In this document: positions 5,995-10,424 of the stretch, piece after piece
Layout: each line of letters opens with the position of its first letter
Numbering within the stretch: the stretch's first letter is position 1
From: Chloroflexota bacterium
Lineage (GTDB): Bacteria; Chloroflexota; Limnocylindria; Limnocylindrales; CSP1-4
Reading direction: 5' to 3'
DNA: 10,424 bases
Assembly (NCBI GenBank): GCA_021789355.1
Contig: JAJYJR010000156.1
Location: 1 to 10,424, forward strand
Made by a program: the position numbers and the translations under genes
Notes under the pieces: generated by a model
Databases searched by the model: none
The model's input: the letters and a program-made list of their open reading frames with translations, nothing else
What the model was told of the DNA's origin: nothing

Positions 5995-7443
5995 CTACGC
6001 CGGTGTCGGTTGCCCCACCTGGTCGAGGGCCAGCCGGTACAGCGCGGCGCCGTCCAGGCCGGTCGAGGGCGAGTGCAGCGCGGAGAGATCGTCGACCAGG
6101 GTCCGTTCGAGGCCCGTCCCGGCCACGTGGTCGAGGAGGCGTGCCGCGTGTGCCGCGAACCGCAGCGCCTGCAGCGTCTCCTGGCGCGCGGGGTCGTCCC
6201 AGAACCAGGCGTCCGACATGAACATCGCGAGCCGCGAAGACTGGGCGGCGAGAACGTCCCGCAGCAGCGCCGCTCGCGGCCGTCGTGAGCGGACGCCGAG
6301 GGGCGGCCTGGCGGCCACCACACCCGCCGATTCGGCCAGCACGCGCTCCACGTACGAGTCGGCCGGTGCGAAGCCCGACGCGACCTCCACGTAGCCGTCG
6401 CGCGCCCCCCATGGGTCCACGCCGAGCGGCCGGACGGCGGCCTCGGTCAACGTGTCGATCGCGGCGGCGAGGCGGTCCAGCGCGAGCCTGAGCGGCTGCT
6501 TCCAGCGTCCGTCGATCGCGTCCGGACACTCGGCGCTCCACCGCAGCACCCCGTGATGGCATGACCAGCTGGTCCGCTCCCGGATCGTCATGATCGGGAG
6601 GGCAGGGCGGGACGCCTCCGCGAGCAGGTCGCCGAGAGCCCCGACCTCCAGGTGGGGGTCGCTGGCGCCCGTCCCGTACCAGCTCGTGAGCCTCGCGAGG
6701 AACAGCTCCCGGAACCCCTGGTGGTGTCCGTACAGCTCGCCATCGCTCGCGATCAGCGCGAGGGGAGGCGCTCCCGACGGCAGCTGGTGGGCCAGACGGG
6801 GCAGCACCCGCGAGCGGACGAACTCGTCGGCGTTGTCGGTGGCAGCCGGATCGAAGCTCACCGCCGCCGAGAGGTCGCTGTCGTAGAACATCACGATCAG
6901 CGAGTGCCCGCCGCCGGCCTCCACGCGGTAGGGACGTCGCGTGTCCAGGTTTCCGTCCGTGCCGGCCTGCCACGGCGCCAGGATCGTGTAGCGGATCCCC
7001 TCCTCGGCGCAGACCCGCAGCGTCGCCAGGTCGACGGCCGTCTCGGGGAGCCAGATCCCGGCCGGTTGCCGGCCATACCGCAGCTCGAAGTCGCGGATCC
7101 CCCAGCGGATCTCGGTGCGCCGGTCGCGCATCGACGCGAGCGGGAGGATCGAGTGATGCCACGCCTGCGCGATCGCGTTGGACCCGTCGTCCTGCGCGGC
7201 GATGGCATCGTGCACGTCCGGCCGTTCGTCCCGCAGCCACGACGCGAGCGTCGGGCCCAGGTCCCACCCGATCCGCCGGAAATTGCCCCGCAGCGCATTC
7301 GGCGCGTAGCACTCGTCGGTCACGCGCTCCGTCCAGTTTCGTGCCGGAGCGGCCGTGGGATCGGGCGGGATCCGGCCCGTGAACGGGTCCCGACGATCCG
7401 GCTGGTAGAAGTGAGCGTGGACGGCGAGCCGGGCGCGTGTCAT
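5995..7443 (-). CDS. Glycoside hydrolase family 57 protein with DUF3536 domain
   Basis: The 482-residue protein begins directly with the GH57 first conserved block (VHAHFYQP, residues 8-15), continues with NERxTxECYAPN-like sequence (NWTERVTDECYAPN, 36-49) and NAIAQAWHHSILP (89-101), and carries the nucleophile block GIWLPETAVD (E134 as nucleophile) and the acid block ASDGELYGHH (D234 as proton donor). Residues from about 285 to the end, starting near RERTSWSCHHG, match the DUF3536 part. Catalytic residues are intact. The family is predicted to act on alpha-glucans; exact activity is poorly known. No signal peptide, so cytosolic. The ATG at 7443 is chosen because the GH57 fold starts at once; the open frame extends to 7662 but overlaps the upstream gene. 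It follows the other GH57 gene by 127 nt and has only a weak SD. It is the last gene of the operon, ending just before the 19-bp repeats. Confidence 0.92.
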   Translation of the reverse strand: MTRARLAVHAHFYQPDRRDPFTGRIPPDPTAAPARNWTERVTDECYAPNALRGNFRRIGWDLGPTLASWLRDERPDVHDAIAAQDDGSNAIAQAWHHSILPLASMRDRRTEIRWGIRDFELRYGRQPAGIWLPETAVDLATLRVCAEEGIRYTILAPWQAGTDGNLDTRRPYRVEAGGGHSLIVMFYDSDLSAAVSFDPAATDNADEFVRSRVLPRLAHQLPSGAPPLALIASDGELYGHHQGFRELFLARLTSWYGTGASDPHLEVGALGDLLAEASRPALPIMTIRERTSWSCHHGVLRWSAECPDAIDGRWKQPLRLALDRLAAAIDTLTEAAVRPLGVDPWGARDGYVEVASGFAPADSYVERVLAESAGVVAARPPLGVRSRRPRAALLRDVLAAQSSRLAMFMSDAWFWDDPARQETLQALRFAAHAARLLDHVAGTGLERTLVDDLSALHSPSTGLDGAALYRLALDQVGQPTPA

Positions 7444-7570
7444 CCCGCGGAGTGTCGCACCGCGGGGCCGCCCGCCACCGCGGGCAACCCCGTAACCGGC
7501 TGCCCGTGCCGTGCGCGCGGCCTGCCCGCCGGGAACCGCCGGATGCGGCGGCCGCGACGGTCGAGCGCAA
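7444..7570 (-). other. 127-nt intercistronic spacer between the two GH57 genes
   Basis: The spacer contains a 6-bp stem CCGCCG/CGGCGG with loop CATC on the minus strand (plus positions 7536-7551), starting 19 nt after the upstream stop. A TGC-GACACT element (minus strand, plus positions 7451-7459) ends 7 nt before the ATG at 7443. It could be processing, partial termination or a separate weak promoter for the second GH57 gene; none is proven. No ORF with coding character. Confidence 0.4.
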
Positions 7571-9856
7571 TCACGCCCGTGGCGCGGTCTCCTCGGCCAG
7601 GTGGTCGCGCGTGCTGGTGACGTCGAAGCGGACCTCGACCTTCCGGCTCTCGCCAGGGGCAAGCGCCAGGGGCCATCGCAGCAGCAGGCAACTGCCCTGG
7701 TACTGCCGCTCGAACCCGGCTTCCGAGTTCGAGACCGTCTCCACGGGATACCAGGCGACCTCCGCCGAAGGTGCGAACGTCGCGCGGATCTCGGCTCCCT
7801 CGGTGTCGTTCCCGAAGTCCAGCCACGGGAGGAGGCCGGGCTGCTCGGCCGAGTCGTGGGTGTACCGCCGGTGGGCCGCGGACGGCACCGCGTAGAAGGC
7901 GGCCGGGTTCCCGCCGCCGCCGGCGAGGTCCACGTTCCATTCGACGATCAGGTCCGCGCGGACGGGCGTCTCGCCACGATGCTCGACGGTCAGCTCGAAG
8001 GCGAGCCACGGATCCAGCCGCCCCCCTCCGACCCGGAGGCGCTTGCGCGCCATCACCGGCTCGCCCGACAGCCGCCCGTCACGCTCCGCGACCAGCTCGC
8101 CGTCGACCAGCCGGATAACCCGGTACGGATCATCCACCAGGTCGGCGAGCTCCTCCTGGTCCTGGCGCCGGAAGGCATCCGTGTCGCTGCCGGCCGGCAC
8201 GACGTGGACCAGCGCCGAGCGACGTTCGTGGCGGTCGTACACCAGGAGCCGGCTCAGGCCCGGTTCCTTGGCCGTGACGATGTCGTGAATCGTCTTCGGC
8301 GCCTCCGTGTCGGATGGCTCCGCAGGCGCCGCAGCGTCGCCCGCACGCACCGCGGCGGGTTCCTTCGCCTGGGTCGCCGGTGCCTGCGCCAGGGCGGCGG
8401 CCTCCTCGTGCGCCTTCAGGATCGCGTGATAGGCCTCGGGCCGCCGCCGCATGACTGAGGTCAGCGCCACCCGCGTCGCCCGGAGATCCCAGCTGCCGAT
8501 CCCGGCTCCTTCCGCGAGATCGACCACCACGACCTCGCCGGGCGTGGCGAGATACGCCTCGGGCACCCCATCGAGGTCGACATCGAGCAGCGCGGCGCCG
8601 TCACCGGGTGCATGGAGCGCCGGAACCGCCGCGGCATCCGGCGGCCGGACGGGCCGGGCGTCCCGCGCCTGCGCCCGGTCTGCGATGTCCTCGGCTGCGA
8701 TCAGGTGGGCGTACGTCGCCAGCCGCATGTGGACGATGTAGATCCCACCGAAGAGCCCATGCCAGTAGCAGTCGTTGGACTGCCCGCGGTACAGGTGATC
8801 GAGCGCCGCCTCCTTCTCGCCGCCGTCCGGCAGCGCGGCGACCTTGGCGGAGACGCGCAGCATCTGCTTGTGGAGGTCGTTGATCTCACGGTAGCGGGCC
8901 TGGAAGTTGCGCCAGAAGCCACCCCGCAGGTAGCGCTTCTCCGGCAGGTCGTGCTCGAACGCCCGCTTCACGAGCGCGGTGAAGACGGTCGATTCGGCGG
9001 CCGGGAGCGCCCATTCGCCCATCTCGATGTACGAGGCGGTCGGGACGTAGATCCGGCCCACGGGCGGTTCCCGCTCCAGCCAGGCGGACGGCGTGACCGT
9101 GGTCAGCCACCCGGCGTTCTGCTCGAGCAGCCCGAAGAACCTGTCGATCCAGCGGTTGGCGCCCCAGCAGTGCTCGTGGGTCCCCGGCCAGGCGCCGAAC
9201 TTCTCGCCGTCGTCGCCCATCATCCCGAGCCGTCGCCCGTCATCCGTGGCGTGGTCGCGGAGGTGTGCGATGACGTCCTCCGGGGCGCCGAAGGGGATCC
9301 GGTAACGCAGTCCCTGCTCCGTGCCGAAGACGCGCAGCAGCCGCCCCTGGTCCTCCGTGACGTACGCGCCCCACATCGCGTCCTCGGCGATGGCGGCGGC
9401 CCGGAAGTGGTTGTCGTCGAGGATGGTCCAGTCGTACCCGGCGTCGGCGAGCGCCGATGGCAGCTGCGGCTCCCACACGCGCTCCGCCAGCCAGGCGCCC
9501 CTCGGTCGGCGGCCGAAGAGTCGCTCGACGTCATCGGCCATCCGCACGAGCTGGCCGTGCCGGTCGCGCTCGGGGAGCGAGACGAGCACCGGCTCGTAGT
9601 AGCCGCCGCCAAGCATCTCGACCTGGTCGCGCGCCACGAGCGCGCCCAGCCGCTGCACGAAGTCGGGGTGCTCGGCCCGGATCCACTCGATCAGCGGGCC
9701 TGTGTAGTGCAGCGACAGCCGCACGCCAGGATGCCGCTCGAGCGCCTGGAGCAGTGGCGCGTACGCCGCCTCGTAGACGTCCTCGAAGACCCAGCCGAAG
9801 TTGCCGACCGGCTGGTGGTTGTGGATCGCCAGCGCCAGTGCGATGCGGCCGGTCAC
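7571..9856 (-). CDS. GH57 4-alpha-glucanotransferase / alpha-amylase with DUF1925 and DUF1926 regions
   Basis: The 761-residue protein would move or hydrolyse alpha-1,4-glucan chains. GH57 blocks in order are HNHQP (12-16), GGGYYEP (83-89), GAWLAERVWEP (120-130, nucleophile E125) and MGDDGEKFGAWPGTHE (213-228, general acid D216). The middle helical region follows at about 290-390 with SNDCYWHGLFGG (360-371), typical of the 4-alpha-glucanotransferase group, and the C-terminal beta domain runs about 535-755. Thermococcal relatives are near 660 residues; the extra length lies mainly in a 395-525 segment that includes an Ala/Pro-rich linker. No signal peptide, so cytosolic. The GTG at 9856 is chosen because the fold begins at once and GGAGG (complement of 9864-9868) sits 7 nt upstream; the longer open frame to 10189 overlaps the phosphorylase gene. 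It starts 41 nt after that gene's stop, so they are co-transcribed. Confidence 0.93.
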   Translation of the reverse strand: MTGRIALALAIHNHQPVGNFGWVFEDVYEAAYAPLLQALERHPGVRLSLHYTGPLIEWIRAEHPDFVQRLGALVARDQVEMLGGGYYEPVLVSLPERDRHGQLVRMADDVERLFGRRPRGAWLAERVWEPQLPSALADAGYDWTILDDNHFRAAAIAEDAMWGAYVTEDQGRLLRVFGTEQGLRYRIPFGAPEDVIAHLRDHATDDGRRLGMMGDDGEKFGAWPGTHEHCWGANRWIDRFFGLLEQNAGWLTTVTPSAWLEREPPVGRIYVPTASYIEMGEWALPAAESTVFTALVKRAFEHDLPEKRYLRGGFWRNFQARYREINDLHKQMLRVSAKVAALPDGGEKEAALDHLYRGQSNDCYWHGLFGGIYIVHMRLATYAHLIAAEDIADRAQARDARPVRPPDAAAVPALHAPGDGAALLDVDLDGVPEAYLATPGEVVVVDLAEGAGIGSWDLRATRVALTSVMRRRPEAYHAILKAHEEAAALAQAPATQAKEPAAVRAGDAAAPAEPSDTEAPKTIHDIVTAKEPGLSRLLVYDRHERRSALVHVVPAGSDTDAFRRQDQEELADLVDDPYRVIRLVDGELVAERDGRLSGEPVMARKRLRVGGGRLDPWLAFELTVEHRGETPVRADLIVEWNVDLAGGGGNPAAFYAVPSAAHRRYTHDSAEQPGLLPWLDFGNDTEGAEIRATFAPSAEVAWYPVETVSNSEAGFERQYQGSCLLLRWPLALAPGESRKVEVRFDVTSTRDHLAEETAPRA

Positions 9857-9863
9857 CGGCCTC

Positions 9864-9868
9864 CCTCC
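9864..9868 (-). promoter_or_regulatory. Ribosome binding site GGAGG deciding the GTG start of the GH57 glucanotransferase
   Basis: On the minus strand GGAGG lies 7 nt before GTG 9856, in a purine-rich run that extends about 20 nt further upstream. It argues against the longer frame that would begin inside the phosphorylase gene. Confidence 0.8.
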
Positions 9869-9897
9869 GTCTCCCTCTCCTGCGTCGATGCCGTGGT

Positions 9898-10424
9898 TCA
9901 GGCGCGCCTGTCCGCGCTGAACGCCGCTGTCGCGAGCCTCCCGACCCCGAAGGCCGCCGCCTGCTCGGAGGCGGGTACCTGGCCGTCTCCGAGCGGCTCC
10001 GGCCCGCTCCGCGGCGCTCCGTCCCCCGACAGGGATCGGCGCGCGGGACGGCGTCGGGGCTTCTTCGTCCCGCGGCGTGCCTCGCGGGCGGCGGGCACGT
10101 AGAGCTGCTCGATGTACTCCTGGAGCATGCGCGTGGTGGAGAACCGCCAGACAGTGCTCCGGATGGACGCGCGCACGATCTGGAGCCACGCCGCCGGAAG
10201 CCCGTCACGATCCCGCTCGTAGTACCGCGGCACGACCTCCTGCTCCAGGAGGCGGTAGAGCTCGTTGGCGTCGGCCCAGTCCTGCGCGCTTTCGTCGGGG
10301 TTGGTCTCGCGCCCTCCGATCGCCCACCCGTTCGTCCCCGTCCAGCCTTCGTCCCACCAGCCGTCCAGGACGGAGAGGTTCACCACGCCGTTGACCGCCG
10401 CCTTCATGCCGCTCGTGCCCGACG
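9898..10424 (-). CDS. glgP: Alpha-glucan (glycogen/maltodextrin) phosphorylase, C-terminal part only
   Basis: The gene enters from the right edge and only its last 174 or so codons are present. The visible part opens with SGTSGMKAAVNG, the pyridoxal-phosphate site of GT35 phosphorylases, where the Lys after Met (codon 10402-10404) is the PLP-binding lysine and the Gly/Thr before it contact phosphate. NLSVLDGWWDEGW and NGWAIGG follow, then the closing helix RMLQEYIEQLYVPAA. This wording is that of the bacterial/archaeal alpha-glucan phosphorylase type often preceded by a DUF3417 domain, which would lie outside the window. The enzyme releases glucose-1-phosphate from alpha-1,4-glucan ends. After the expected end there is a tail of about 60 residues, first Arg/Lys-rich and then low complexity. 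The stop at 9898-9900 is 41 nt before the GH57 start, marking an operon. Confidence 0.93.
   Translation of the reverse strand, partial: SGTSGMKAAVNGVVNLSVLDGWWDEGWTGTNGWAIGGRETNPDESAQDWADANELYRLLEQEVVPRYYERDRDGLPAAWLQIVRASIRSTVWRFSTTRMLQEYIEQLYVPAAREARRGTKKPRRRPARRSLSGDGAPRSGPEPLGDGQVPASEQAAAFGVGRLATAAFSADRRA

Noticed and set aside
5774..7570. Minus-strand 598-codon open frame
   Set aside because: It overlaps the GH57-DUF3536 gene in another frame, is Arg/Gly/Ala/Pro-rich, has no domain motif and crosses the non-coding repeats. Long shadow frames are expected at this GC content.
7444..7662. Upstream extension of the GH57-DUF3536 gene to an ATG at 7662
   Set aside because: It would overlap the upstream gene by 92 bp and add an Arg/Pro-rich stretch before a GH57 fold that already begins at residue 8 of the chosen product.
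8612..10102. Plus-strand 496-codon open frame
   Set aside because: It is antisense to the GH57 glucanotransferase and phosphorylase genes, whose catalytic motifs are intact; it shows no motif of its own.
9857..10189. Upstream extension of the GH57 glucanotransferase to 10189
   Set aside because: It would overlap most of the visible phosphorylase coding sequence; the GTG at 9856 has a strong SD and starts right before the HNHQP block.

Overview
The window is very GC-rich and densely coded, with GTG starts alongside ATG, GC-rich hairpins without T-tracts, and at least one start that looks leaderless. Together with the gene families present (a DUF885 metallohydrolase, a cytidylate-kinase-like protein, and two family-57 glycoside hydrolases beside an alpha-glucan phosphorylase), this suggests a free-living high-GC bacterium. 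A Chloroflexota (Limnocylindria-like) or Actinomycetota genome is my best guess. That is inference, because no rRNA or marker gene is present.

Layout. Positions 2-3328 hold three plus-strand genes: a DUF885 protein cut by the left edge, a GNAT acetyltransferase with an apparent leaderless promoter, and a cytidylate-kinase-like protein whose Shine-Dalgarno (SD) sequence overlaps the GNAT stop codon. A short convergent gap (3329-3449) follows. Next come a minus-strand multi-pass membrane protein with a proline-rich cytosolic head (3450-4169) and a divergent regulatory gap (4170-4359). This gap holds palindromes, a weak promoter and a possible 13-codon leader ORF that overlaps the start of an MFS transporter (4360-5703) by 4 nt. 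A 17-bp hairpin at 5706-5743 closes the MFS gene. The gene-poor stretch 5744-5994 holds a hairpin-rich segment and five tandem copies of a 19-bp repeat.

From 10424 down to 5995 the minus strand carries a glucan-utilisation operon. Its order is alpha-glucan phosphorylase (only the C-terminus is in the window), GH57 4-alpha-glucanotransferase/amylase, then GH57-DUF3536 hydrolase. The phosphorylase would release glucose-1-phosphate from glycogen or maltodextrin ends. The GH57 enzymes would remodel or cut the alpha-glucan chains that the phosphorylase cannot finish. All three appear cytosolic because no signal peptides are seen, so the cluster fits turnover of intracellular glycogen.

No CRISPR array, tRNA, rRNA, transposase or defence system is visible. 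The less ordinary signals are the leader ORF before the MFS gene, the 19-bp tandem repeat with the adjoining hairpin region, the overlap of the GNAT 3' end with the next promoter, and the poorly characterised DUF3536 enzyme in an operon that suggests its substrate.
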